Of a stretch of DNA of 37,258 nucleotides, positions 26,300 to 32,815 are shown piece by piece. A program made the position numbers and the translations under genes. Below the pieces are notes generated by a model. It was not told the DNA's origin. It worked only from the letters and a program-made list of their open reading frames with translations, and made no database searches. The DNA comes from Ruminococcus sp. (GTDB lineage Bacteria; Bacillota; Clostridia; Oscillospirales; Ruminococcaceae), in NCBI GenBank assembly GCA_014799805.1, contig JAAVHJ010000060.1, positions 1-37,258 on the forward strand, in the 5' to 3' direction. The stretch's first letter is position 1. The number at the start of each line of letters is the position of its first letter.

Positions 26300-26908
26300 T
26301 TATTGCAATCCAGCTTGTTCTGCAATTTCTTTTAAAGAATAAGTAATATCTTTGTCACGATAATCAATAATTAAAATATCTTCTTCTGAAAATGGCTCTG
26401 TTTTTACAAATCCCAAGGAAAAATCGCCTGTTTCTCTATTATCATAAGGGATTTTTTTCACACAATAAAGTTTTAATTCTTCTTGATAGAATGAATTTTC
26501 TGTACGTTTTACACGAGAATTTAATATCCAATTTCCAGTAGCTGAAAACGCAAAATCAATTTCATAATCCCCATTTTCTAGCATTTCAGCTGTATAACTT
26601 ACTTGTATATCCTCTTGTTTTGCTGGAATCACACCCCAGAATAAAAATAAAAATATACTTGCTAATAATACAGCTCCGACAAAAAAGCTTACAATTGCTT
26701 TTATCATGACAGATTTTTTGATTTTTTTCAATGGCTGAATATCATGATTTGGTATTTCTTGTGTAGTTGGATTTGATTTAATCGTTTCATAAAATTCTGC
26801 ACAGATTTTACAAGTGTTCAAATGTGTTTCAATTTCCTGATTGCTCTCCTGTGAAGTCAGATTTTCGTAATATAATGGCAATAAATCTTGAATCATACCA
26901 CATTTCAT
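26300..26908 (-). CDS. Anti-sigma factor with zinc-finger (ZAS) domain
   Basis: A 202-residue membrane protein. The N-terminal cytoplasmic domain has the H-x3-C-x2-C signature of zinc anti-sigma factors (His29, Cys33, Cys36 in ETHLNTCKICAEF, with Cys3 near the start). One membrane helix follows (~70-95, AIVSFFVGAVLLASIFLFLFW). The ~105-residue outer domain is unrecognised. It should hold the ECF sigma factor encoded 12 bases upstream and release it on an envelope signal. AGGAGG precedes the ATG. Confidence 0.85.
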   Translation of the reverse strand: MKCGMIQDLLPLYYENLTSQESNQEIETHLNTCKICAEFYETIKSNPTTQEIPNHDIQPLKKIKKSVMIKAIVSFFVGAVLLASIFLFLFWGVIPAKQEDIQVSYTAEMLENGDYEIDFAFSATGNWILNSRVKRTENSFYQEELKLYCVKKIPYDNRETGDFSLGFVKTEPFSEEDILIIDYRDKDITYSLKEIAEQAGLQ

Positions 26909-26920
26909 AACAATAACCTC

Positions 26921-27397
26921 CTAAATTTTCTTTAATTTTTGTTTGGCTCGGTAATATGTCACTCTTGCCCAGTTTTCAGACCTGTTAAAAATTTCTCCGA
27001 TTTCCTTAAATGTCAATGCACCTGTTGCCCGAAGTAAAATAATTTCTTTTTCCTGTTCAGGCAATTCATGAATCTGTTTTAAAATAAATAATTTTGAGTC
27101 TTTTTGTTCTGTACATTCCACAGGTGAAGGAGAATTATCTTGATAATACAAATCTAATTCTGTTGTAGGGTGTCTGGTTCTGCGGTCTATTTCCTGTAAC
27201 CAAAGATGTTTTGCAATGCCACAAAGCCATGTAAAAACAGAGCTTTTTCCCTCATAACGGTTTAAATTTTTAATCGCACGGTAAAAAGTTTCTTGTGTGA
27301 GTTCTTCCGCCGTGTCTGGCTCACTACAGAGGGATAATAAATATAAATAAATTTTTCTGCCATTTTCCTGATAATATTGTTCTATCTCACGTTTCAA
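26921..27397 (-). CDS. ECF-type RNA polymerase sigma factor
   Basis: The start is TTG at 27397 (MKREIEQYYQENG), which has AGGAGG eight bases upstream; the longer GTG start at 27406 overlaps that ribosome site. The ~158-residue product has region 2 (YLYLLSLCSEPDTAEELTQETFYRAIKNLNRYE, then FTWLCGIAKHLWLQEIDR) and region 4 (LPEQEKEIILLRATGALTFKEIGEIFNRSENWARVTYYRAKQKLKK). It directs transcription of a stress or envelope regulon and is paired with the zinc anti-sigma factor downstream. Confidence 0.92.
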   Translation of the reverse strand: MKREIEQYYQENGRKIYLYLLSLCSEPDTAEELTQETFYRAIKNLNRYEGKSSVFTWLCGIAKHLWLQEIDRRTRHPTTELDLYYQDNSPSPVECTEQKDSKLFILKQIHELPEQEKEIILLRATGALTFKEIGEIFNRSENWARVTYYRAKQKLKKI

Positions 27398-27441
27398 AAT
27401 AAGCACCTCCTTTTGAGTTTTTATATTTATTTCATAAATTA

Positions 27442-27467
27442 GTCAGATTCAAATGCATTTCGTTACA
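27442..27467 (-). promoter_or_regulatory. Candidate ECF (autoregulated) promoter of the sigma/anti-sigma pair
   Basis: Minus-strand TGTAAC (27462-27467), 16 bases, TGAC (27442-27445). A TGTAAC -35 is typical of several ECF groups, and no good sigma-A promoter is seen here. The -10 is less typical than CGTC/CGTA. Confidence 0.4.
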
Positions 27468-27486
27468 GAAATTTTAAAAAAATATC

Positions 27487-27515
27487 TTGCATTTTTCTAA
27501 AAATTATGTTATGAT
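27487..27515 (+). promoter_or_regulatory. Promoter of coaBC
   Basis: TTGCAT (27487-27492), 17 bases, TATGAT (27510-27515), 34 bases before the ATG. It is divergent from the sigma-factor operon. Confidence 0.65.
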
Positions 27516-27549
27516 ATTATTAAATTAGATTAGAAAAGAGTGAGTATGC

Positions 27550-28743
27550 ATGCTAACAAATAAAACTGTTTTATTAGGCATTACAGGAAGTATTGCAGCT
27601 TATAAAATTGCAAATCTTGCAAGAATGCTGAAAAAATTGCATTGCAATGTACATGTCTTAATGACAGAAAATGCAACGCAATTTATTAATCCAATTACAC
27701 TGGAAACGCTGACAGAACATAAATGCTTAATTAACACGTTTGATAGAAATTTTCAATACAGTGTGGAACATGTTGCCCTTGCCAAACAAGCGGATTTGGT
27801 TTTGCTTGCACCTGCTTCTGCAAACGTGATTGGCAAAATTGCAAATGGTATTGCAGATGATATGCTAACAACAACAATTATGGCATGTCCTTGTAAAAAA
27901 TTAATTTCTCCTGCCATGAATCATAACATGTATCATAATGCAATCGTACAGGATAATCTCAAAAAATTAGAAAAGTTTGGTTATGAAATTATTAAACCCG
28001 ATACAGGCATGCTTGCCAATGGTGACATTGGTGACGGTAGAATGCCAGACGAAAAAATATTACTAGAATATATTTTAAAAGAAATCGCTTTTGAAAAAGA
28101 TTTATCAGGCAAAAAAATTCTTGTTACAGCTGGTGCAACAAGAGAGCCAATAGATTCTGTTAGATTTATTAGTAATTATTCTACTGGAAAAATGGGCTTT
28201 GCTTTAGCAAAATCTGCAATGCTCCGTGGTGCAGAAGTAACTGTGATTGCTGGACATACAGAAATTGCTCCGCCTATGTTTGTTAAAGTAATCCCTGTCA
28301 CATCTGCAAAGGACATGTTCCAAGCCGTGACTAGTATTGCAAGTAATTTTGATATTATTATAAAATCTGCCGCAGTTGCAGATTATACACCTGTAACAAC
28401 GGTAGATTATAAAATAAAAAAATCTGATGCTAGTTTAGAAATAACATTAAAACGCACACAAGATATTTTGCAATATTTAGGGGAACATAAAACAGACAAG
28501 CAATTTTTATGTGGGTTCTCTATGGAAACGGAAAACTTGCTTGAAAATTCCAGAAAAAAGCTAATTGCTAAAAATTGCGACATGATTTGTGCAAATAATT
28601 TAAAAATAGACGGTGCAGGTTTTGGAACAGATACTAATATTATGACATTAATTACACAAAATAGGGAATACGAACTCCCGAAAATGGCAAAAGAATCTGT
28701 TGCACATGCAATTCTTGACAAAATTTTAGAAATCATGTACTAA
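27550..28743 (+). CDS. coaBC: Bifunctional phosphopantothenoylcysteine decarboxylase / phosphopantothenate-cysteine ligase
   Basis: A 397-residue coenzyme A biosynthesis enzyme. The N-terminal CoaC half is an FMN flavoprotein: GITGSIAAYK, catalytic His in VEHVALAKQADLVLLAPASAN, GIADDMLTT and SPAMNHNMY with the active-site Asn. The C-terminal CoaB half begins near residue 186: KKILVTAGATREPIDSVRFISNYSTGKMGFALA, KSAAVADYTP and the lysine KIKK. All expected residues are present and the length is normal. The ATG at 27550 has an AGAGTGAG site; an out-of-frame ATG lies four bases earlier. It is monocistronic. Confidence 0.97.
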   Translation: MLTNKTVLLGITGSIAAYKIANLARMLKKLHCNVHVLMTENATQFINPITLETLTEHKCLINTFDRNFQYSVEHVALAKQADLVLLAPASANVIGKIANGIADDMLTTTIMACPCKKLISPAMNHNMYHNAIVQDNLKKLEKFGYEIIKPDTGMLANGDIGDGRMPDEKILLEYILKEIAFEKDLSGKKILVTAGATREPIDSVRFISNYSTGKMGFALAKSAMLRGAEVTVIAGHTEIAPPMFVKVIPVTSAKDMFQAVTSIASNFDIIIKSAAVADYTPVTTVDYKIKKSDASLEITLKRTQDILQYLGEHKTDKQFLCGFSMETENLLENSRKKLIAKNCDMICANNLKIDGAGFGTDTNIMTLITQNREYELPKMAKESVAHAILDKILEIMY

Positions 28744-28816
28744 AAAAAGTTGTCCCTACTATTCCATGAACAACAGAGGTTCAACCCCGCACATGCGGGG
28801 AAGGAAGTAGGGACAA
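28742..28816 (-). terminator. Long-stem terminator with a CRISPR-like repeat in its loop
   Basis: TTGTCCCTACT (28750-28760) and AGTAGGGACAA (28806-28816) form a perfect 11-bp stem. On the minus strand it is followed by seven Ts, so it terminates the 66-residue protein gene. The loop contains the first CRISPR-like unit, itself a GC-rich hairpin. Confidence 0.6.
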
Positions 28817-28867
28817 AAAGGCTAAACTAAAGCGGAAGAAAAGAATCACCCCCGCGCATGCGGGGAA
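28778..28867. CRISPR. Two degenerate type I-E-like CRISPR repeat units (relic, no cas genes)
   Basis: Units at 28778-28802 and 28843-28867 match at 20 of 25 positions and share CCCCGC(A/G)CATGCGGGGAA, the stem-loop core of type I-E repeats. The interval is 65 bases, a little above the usual ~61. Only two units and one spacer-length segment are present, and no cas gene is in the window. They are strikingly GC-rich in an AT-rich region. I interpret this as a relic or an exapted repeat, not an active array. Confidence 0.45.
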
Positions 28868-28870
28868 AGC

Positions 28871-29071
28871 TTATTGCTCACAATCCAACATAAGTTTGAT
28901 GCCAGTGTAGAACCCAACAGCATAAGCAATTTCACGTTCTCTGTTGAGTGCATCTAAAAAAACTTCTTTTTTTTCATCTTTGTTGCAAACCTCTAATAGC
29001 CTTTTTGTTTCTGGAGAATCTTTATATTTTTCGTTCCACTGGTCATACAACGCTTCAAGAATTAAATTCAT
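28871..29071 (-). CDS. Small helical protein, DUF6809-like
   Basis: The start is placed at 29071 (MNLILEALYDQWNEKY), with AAAGGA upstream. The longer frame to 29203 runs through a promoter and has an unlikely N-terminus. The 66-residue product resembles the small DUF6809-type proteins of Clostridia (ILEALY at the start, a charged helical middle, then AYAVGFYTGIKLML). Function unknown. It is divergent from an XRE regulator gene, an arrangement common for small accessory or phage-derived modules. Confidence 0.5.
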   Translation of the reverse strand: MNLILEALYDQWNEKYKDSPETKRLLEVCNKDEKKEVFLDALNREREIAYAVGFYTGIKLMLDCEQ

Positions 29072-29122
29072 AAAAAAATTTTTCCTTTCCACTCTATTTT
29101 TTTGTAGCCTGTTTACAAATAT

Positions 29123-29151
29123 ATTGTACACTAAAATAGACAAAAAGCCAA
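29123..29151 (-). promoter_or_regulatory. Promoter of the 66-residue protein gene, with TGTACA operator-like site
   Basis: Minus-strand TTGGCT (29146-29151), 17 bases, TACAAT (29123-29128). TGTACA palindromes occur at 29125-29130, over the -10, and at 29161-29166; they could bind the adjacent XRE protein. Confidence 0.5.
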
Positions 29152-29220
29152 TCGGCATTTTGTACAAACTTAGTAAAATATTTTTGTGCATTTTAATATA
29201 CAATGATTGGGGGATATCCT

Positions 29221-29436
29221 ATGGCTATTTCATATCAAAAGCTTTTCGTTCTTTTACAGGAAAAGGGCATAAAGAAGTATCATTTGCGTCAACAAGGAAT
29301 TCATGCTAATGTTATGGACAAACTGATAAAAAACGAAAATGTTAATGTATCAACTATAAACAGGCTTTGCCAAATTTTAGAATGCCAACCTTGCGATATC
29401 ATGGAATATGTTCCAGATGATGAAACAAAATCTTGA
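29221..29436 (+). CDS. XRE-family helix-turn-helix regulator
   Basis: The start at 29221 (MAISYQKLFVLLQEKG) is chosen because GGGGGA lies just upstream; the earlier ATG at 29203 lacks a ribosome site. The 71-residue single-domain protein has the Cro/C1 layout: YQKLFVLLQEKGIKKYHLRQQG, recognition-helix region HANVMDKLIKNENVNVSTINRLCQILECQPCDIMEYVPD. This is the short HTH_26-like type common in Firmicutes. It probably represses the divergent small gene and/or itself. Confidence 0.88.
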   Translation: MAISYQKLFVLLQEKGIKKYHLRQQGIHANVMDKLIKNENVNVSTINRLCQILECQPCDIMEYVPDDETKS

Positions 29437-29456
29437 AAACTTTTAATTTTTGCTAT

Positions 29457-29489
29457 AAAAAACTGCTGTATAAAAATACAGCAGTTTTT
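29457..29489. terminator. Bidirectional terminator between XRE and barstar genes
   Basis: AAAAAACTGCTGTA (29457-29470) pairs with TACAGCAGTTTTT (29477-29489), 6-base loop, T-run on both strands. It ends both convergent units. Confidence 0.88.
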
Positions 29490-29490
29490 A

Positions 29491-29739
29491 TTAATTTTCT
29501 AAAATTATTGTTAAAAAAGGATTTTCAATAGCTGACTGTTTCAGAACTTGTAAAATTTTTGCGTGTATTTTATCAGGAAAATTAACTAAAAAAACAGTCT
29601 TTTCTGTGATTTCTGTTAGGCAGTCAAATAAAGAATCTAGTGTCATTCCGTAGTAAGCAGGAAATTTCAGAATATTTTTTAAATAACTATGTGCTTGTTT
29701 TACATCTTGCATTTGTGAGCCATCAAGTTCATAAATCAT
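29491..29739 (-). CDS. Barstar-family ribonuclease inhibitor
   Basis: An 82-residue protein that aligns with B. amyloliquefaciens barstar without gaps over the first half, so numbering coincides: Tyr29, Gly31, Asp35 and the key barnase-binding Asp39 (YYGMTLDSLFDCLTEI) are kept, while Asn33 is Thr and Trp38 is Phe. Anchoring on the C-terminal TIIL, the position of barstar Glu76 is Gln68 here. It is a cytoplasmic immunity protein for the barnase homologue encoded 27 bases upstream in the same operon. AGAAAGGA precedes the ATG. Confidence 0.92.
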   Translation of the reverse strand: MIYELDGSQMQDVKQAHSYLKNILKFPAYYGMTLDSLFDCLTEITEKTVFLVNFPDKIHAKILQVLKQSAIENPFLTIILEN

Positions 29740-29766
29740 GATTGCAAAATTCCTTTCTGGTTTAAT

Positions 29767-30324
29767 TTAATAAAGTTGTGTAAATGTTTGATAATGGTCA
29801 TTGGTATAATAAATACTGCCGTCATCACTATAAATAATGCGTTCAGCTCCACGATAGTCGCCTGTATAGTTTACATCACATTCATGATAAGTACCCTGTG
29901 GGAGCAAGCCCTCATAATTGCCAAAATAGTCACCACCAATGCTTTTATTGGGTGCAACGTCCCATAAATTCCCTTTGGAGCTGTCCCAACCTAAAGCTTG
30001 GGCTTCTTTTTTCGTAATAAAATTTTTCGGCAAAGTCCCAAAATTATGAATATATTCTGCAACATCTTCAGGGCTAGTATAAGAACCATCTTTTTCAACG
30101 GATTCTGGCAATTCTTGATTTTCAGGTGTTTCAAAAATTTGTGCTGATTCTGTCGTTTGGGATTCTGTTTCTAGCTCTGTTATTTCAGATTCTATTATAG
30201 ATTCTATTTGTGGTTCTGTCGTAATAGAAATATCTGGCTCTGATACTAGCGTAAATGCATCACAACCAGTTAATAAGATTCCTACACAAAAGCATAAAAA
30301 TATTGCTACTATACGTCGATACAT
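29767..30324 (-). CDS. Lipid-anchored barnase-family ribonuclease
   Basis: 185 residues from the ATG at 30324 (GGGAGG site; a TTG one codon earlier is too close). A signal peptide with lipobox LLTGC, a Glu/Thr/Ser-rich stalk (~25-75) and a C-terminal barnase domain: VAEYIHNFGTLPKNFITKKEAQALGW, NKSIGGDYF, and YTNDHYQTFTQ. Catalytic Glu148, Arg162 and His177 keep the exact spacing of barnase Glu73, Arg87 and His102; Lys105 and Arg158 match Lys27 and Arg83. Barnase Arg59 is Tyr137. It should be an extracellular RNase tethered to the cell, probably an inter-bacterial toxin. The adjacent barstar protects the producer. Confidence 0.93.
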   Translation of the reverse strand: MYRRIVAIFLCFCVGILLTGCDAFTLVSEPDISITTEPQIESIIESEITELETESQTTESAQIFETPENQELPESVEKDGSYTSPEDVAEYIHNFGTLPKNFITKKEAQALGWDSSKGNLWDVAPNKSIGGDYFGNYEGLLPQGTYHECDVNYTGDYRGAERIIYSDDGSIYYTNDHYQTFTQLY

Positions 30325-30327
30325 CAA

Positions 30328-30777
30328 TCAACCTCCCATGCATTCTCTATGATGGTCAGTATAACCAGCATTATGAGCTTGTTCAATTGTTGAAAAATAA
30401 ATTCTGTTTTTTTCGTAAGGAAGACTGTCACAATTTGTACTATGAAGTTTACCACTATTTTTATTTGCGATATAATTTTTTTCAGGAGCTGTTTCAGGTT
30501 CTGTTATTACAGGTTCTGTTATTACAGGCTCTGTTATTTCTGGTTCTGTTGTTTCTGGTTCTGTTGTTTCTGATTCTGTTGTTTCAGGCTCTGTCGTTTC
30601 AGGCTCTGTCGTTTCAGGCTCTGTTATTTCAGGCTCTGTTATTTCAGGCTCTGTAATAGATTCTGTTTGTAGTTCCGCAGTAATCATAGGCTCTGTTTCC
30701 GGAATGGGTTCATGACAACCAGTTAATAATATTCCCACACAAAAGCATAAAAATAATGCCAATATACGTCTATACAT
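30328..30777 (-). CDS. Lipoprotein with TEPET-repeat stalk and C-terminal Cys/His domain
   Basis: 149 residues. A signal peptide almost identical to that of the barnase lipoprotein (ALFLCFCVGILLTGC), a stalk of about eleven five-residue TEPE[I/T]-type repeats, then a ~50-residue domain YIANKNSGKLHSTNCDSL...GYTDHHRECMG. This domain resembles the small Ada-like putative metal-binding module (Y-V-x-N-K-x-S-x-x-F-H...C...C) found at the ends of secreted nucleases and ComEC-type proteins. It has two Cys plus His residues for a metal. It lies directly before the barnase gene, so it may bind nucleic acid or assist the RNase. Function not established. Confidence 0.7.
   Translation of the reverse strand: MYRRILALFLCFCVGILLTGCHEPIPETEPMITAELQTESITEPEITEPEITEPETTEPETTEPETTESETTEPETTEPEITEPVITEPVITEPETAPEKNYIANKNSGKLHSTNCDSLPYEKNRIYFSTIEQAHNAGYTDHHRECMGG
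30497..30655 (-). repeat. 15-bp tandem repeat array encoding TEPET units
   Basis: About eleven near-identical 15-base units in the lipoprotein stalk. They are in frame, so slippage would change stalk length without breaking the gene. Confidence 0.85.
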
Positions 30778-30792
30778 AAAACTAATCTCCCT

Positions 30793-31242
30793 TTAACGTT
30801 GCAATCGGATAAGAAATTTTGTTGTGTCTTCTTCTATTTTTTTGTCATTTGTCCTATGAAAACCATGTGTTTCATAGAAACAAATTGCTTTTTTATTTTT
30901 CTCTAATGCCCAAAGAAATTTGATATTATAATTTTGAATTGCATATTCAAGCAAGGCAGAGCCAATTTTCTGATTTTGTAAAACAGGTTCTACAAATAAT
31001 TTTTTTATTTCTTTGTCATCAATTCTAATAAATCCTTTTACTACGCCGTCATCATAGACATAAGTATTGGCAAGAATATCAGAATGACAGCGATATGTTT
31101 CTAATTCTGTTGCAACTTGAAGCTCATTAAAATAATAAAAGTCATTTTTAAATATCGGATAAAAATTTAATCTATAATTAAAAATTTCAATTTCAGCAAG
31201 TCTGGAAGCATCTTCTAGTTTTGCTTTACGAATATAGTTCAT
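30793..31242 (-). CDS. GNAT-family N-acetyltransferase
   Basis: The start at 31242 (MNYIRKAKLEDASRLAEIEIFNYR) is preferred because the AGGGAG site is nine bases upstream, whereas the TTG at 31251 touches it. The 149-residue GNAT fold has strands leading to the acetyl-CoA loop EIKKLFVEPVLQNQKIGSALLEYAI (Q-x-x-G-x-A/G) and the closing ALEKNKKAICFYETHGF. The substrate is unknown. It is the second gene of the minus-strand operon, 15 bases before the TEPET lipoprotein gene. Confidence 0.88.
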   Translation of the reverse strand: MNYIRKAKLEDASRLAEIEIFNYRLNFYPIFKNDFYYFNELQVATELETYRCHSDILANTYVYDDGVVKGFIRIDDKEIKKLFVEPVLQNQKIGSALLEYAIQNYNIKFLWALEKNKKAICFYETHGFHRTNDKKIEEDTTKFLIRLQR

Positions 31243-31262
31243 TATTATCAACTCCCTAAAAT

Positions 31263-31742
31263 TTATAATTCATGATAATAAGGACAGATATTTTCAAAAT
31301 GCCCGTCTTTTGTTCTAAAACCATTCGGAATTGTTCCAAGTTGAATAAAGCCCAATTTTTCATATAAATATCTTGCATGTATATTTGTTTCAACAACAGC
31401 ATTAAATTGTAATATTTTAAATGCATGTTTTTTTGCTTGTTGTAAACTATCTAATACAAGTTTTTCTCCGATATGTTGTCCCCTGTTTTTAAAATTAACT
31501 GCATAACTTGCATTGCAAATATGCGAACATCTTCCAATATTATTAGGGTGAAGAATATATAGCCCATAGATAATATTTTCATCTTCTGCAACAGCTGTAT
31601 ATGTTTGTGAGGCAAAAAATTCAGCTCCTGTAATATGATTTAATAATTCTTCTTGTGGAAAAGCAATGCCTTCTGTTACAACTTCGTTCCAAATTTGAAT
31701 CATGAATTTCAAGTCTTTTTTTTCATAAGCACGTATTAGCAT
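31263..31742 (-). CDS. GNAT-family N-acetyltransferase, phosphinothricin/MnaT-like
   Basis: The start at 31742 (MLIRAYEKKDLKFMIQIWNEVV) has GGAGTG eight bases upstream. The longer frame to 31814 would translate the ATT microsatellite and promoter as poly-Ile. The 159-residue product has IWNEVVTEGIAFPQEE, NASYAVNFKNRGQHIGEKLVLDSLQQAKKHAF (acetyl-CoA loop, R-G-Q-x-I-G) and NIHARYLYEKLGFIQLGTIPNGFR. The last two resemble PAT/amino-acid N-acyltransferase-type GNATs. It is the first gene of the operon leading to the barnase-barstar pair; a functional link to the toxin is not shown. Confidence 0.88.
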   Translation of the reverse strand: MLIRAYEKKDLKFMIQIWNEVVTEGIAFPQEELLNHITGAEFFASQTYTAVAEDENIIYGLYILHPNNIGRCSHICNASYAVNFKNRGQHIGEKLVLDSLQQAKKHAFKILQFNAVVETNIHARYLYEKLGFIQLGTIPNGFRTKDGHFENICPYYHEL

Positions 31743-31763
31743 TTGTGTCACTCCAAAAATTTG

Positions 31764-31790
31764 TATTATTATTATTATTATTATTATTAT
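31764..31790 (-). repeat. (ATT)9 microsatellite across the transcription start
   Basis: Nine perfect trinucleotide units beginning within the -10 box of the GNAT/barnase operon promoter and covering the expected start site. Confidence 0.9.
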
Positions 31791-31815
31791 AACATAGTAA
31801 TTATTTTCTGTCAAG
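31786..31815 (-). promoter_or_regulatory. Promoter of the GNAT-lipoprotein-barnase-barstar operon
   Basis: Minus-strand TTGACA (31810-31815), 18 bases, TATAAT (31786-31791). The -10 merges with the ATT repeat. Its -35 is only 21 bases from the divergent plus-strand -35. Confidence 0.75.
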
Positions 31816-31836
31816 TTGGTTTTATGGATTCTATGT

Positions 31837-31865
31837 TGACAAGTATTCTAATTTGTGGTATAATA
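31837..31865 (+). promoter_or_regulatory. Promoter of the swapped-domain binding protein gene
   Basis: TTGACA (31837-31842), 17 bases, TATAAT (31860-31865). Confidence 0.8.
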
Positions 31866-31913
31866 ATAAAAATTAATTTATATTTTTCCTAAGAAAGGTT
31901 GGAAATTCATATT

Positions 31914-32732
31914 ATGATAATAAACTTAAAATCAGCAACAAGTTTCATGTTAGCAGGTATGTTATTTTTTCAAAGTACAGGCTGTTCTGTTTTTCAAAAA
32001 GAAGAAAACACTAGCATAACAAGTATTCAGGATTTAACAGGTAAAAAAATTGGGACACAGCTTGGCACAACTGGCAATATTTATGCAGAAGATATTGAAG
32101 AAGCATCTGTACAGACATTTATAAAAGGTCGTGATGCCATCAGTGCATTAAAACAAGAAAAAGTAGATGCAGTGATTATTGACAGTGAACCTGCAAAAAT
32201 ATTTATTTCTGAAAATACTGGTTTGAAAATTTTGTCTGAGCCTTTCGTAGAAGAAGAGTATTCTATTGCGTATTCTAAAGATAATGAAACATTAGGAGAT
32301 AAAATTAATTCTGCACTTGAAACATTGAAAAATAATGGTACGCTTGACGAAATTAAGACGCACTGGATTGGTGATGATGCAGATCAAGCGTCTTATCAAA
32401 TTGATACAAGTAAGCCCCATGAGAATGGTAAGATTATTATGGCAACAAATGCAGAATTTCCGCCTTATGAAAGTAAAAATGGGGAAGAATTTATTGGAAT
32501 TGATATTGATATGATGCATGCCGTTTGTGATGAATTAGGCATGGAATTAGAAATTAAAAATATGCAGTTTGATTCTATTATTCCGTCTATTACGGCTGGT
32601 AAAGTAGATGTTGGTGTTGCAGGGATTTCTATTACACCAGAGCGTGAAGAACAAGTTGCTTTTACACAGAGTTATGCAATATCAAATCAGGTTGTGATTA
32701 TTCTTGATGAAGAGATAACACCAGAAGAATAA
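31914..32732 (+). CDS. Amino-acid-type solute-binding lipoprotein with swapped halves (possible circular permutant)
   Basis: 272 residues from the ATG at 31914; a TTG at 31899 is in frame but touches the AAGAAAGG site. A signal peptide with lipobox STGC. The mature part starts with what is normally the second half of an SBP_bac_3 protein: SIQDLTGKKIGTQLGTTGN, VDAVIIDSEPAKIF, LKILSEPFVEEEYSIAYSKDN, then ALETLKNNGTLDEIKTHWIG. A short linker follows, then the normal first half: KIIMATNAEFPPYESKNGEEFIGIDIDM, IIPSITAGKVDVGVAGISITPEREEQVAFTQSYA with the ligand-binding Arg. The order is thus reversed around the hinge. No permease or ATPase gene is adjacent. Either a circular permutation or a deletion within tandem copies could explain it. 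Confidence 0.85.
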   Translation: MIINLKSATSFMLAGMLFFQSTGCSVFQKEENTSITSIQDLTGKKIGTQLGTTGNIYAEDIEEASVQTFIKGRDAISALKQEKVDAVIIDSEPAKIFISENTGLKILSEPFVEEEYSIAYSKDNETLGDKINSALETLKNNGTLDEIKTHWIGDDADQASYQIDTSKPHENGKIIMATNAEFPPYESKNGEEFIGIDIDMMHAVCDELGMELEIKNMQFDSIIPSITAGKVDVGVAGISITPEREEQVAFTQSYAISNQVVIILDEEITPEE

Positions 32733-32740
32733 TCATTGAT

Positions 32741-32782
32741 AAAAAAAGCCGTTTCTGTTATGCTGACAGAAATGGCTTTTTT
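32741..32782 (+). terminator. Terminator after the binding-protein gene
   Basis: AAAAAAAGCCGTTTCTGT (32741-32758) with ACAGAAATGGCTTTTTT (32766-32782), one mismatch or wobble, ending in a T-run. Confidence 0.88.
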
Positions 32783-32815
32783 ATAAAAACTTACTTGTTG
32801 CGTTGGGAAACATGC

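Noticed and set aside
28778-28867. Active CRISPR array
   Set aside because: Only two units with five mismatches, one spacer-length segment, an unusual 65-base period and no cas genes in the window.
31743-31814. Poly-isoleucine N-terminus on the GNAT protein
   Set aside because: It is a translation of the ATT microsatellite and promoter. A ribosome site supports the start at 31742.
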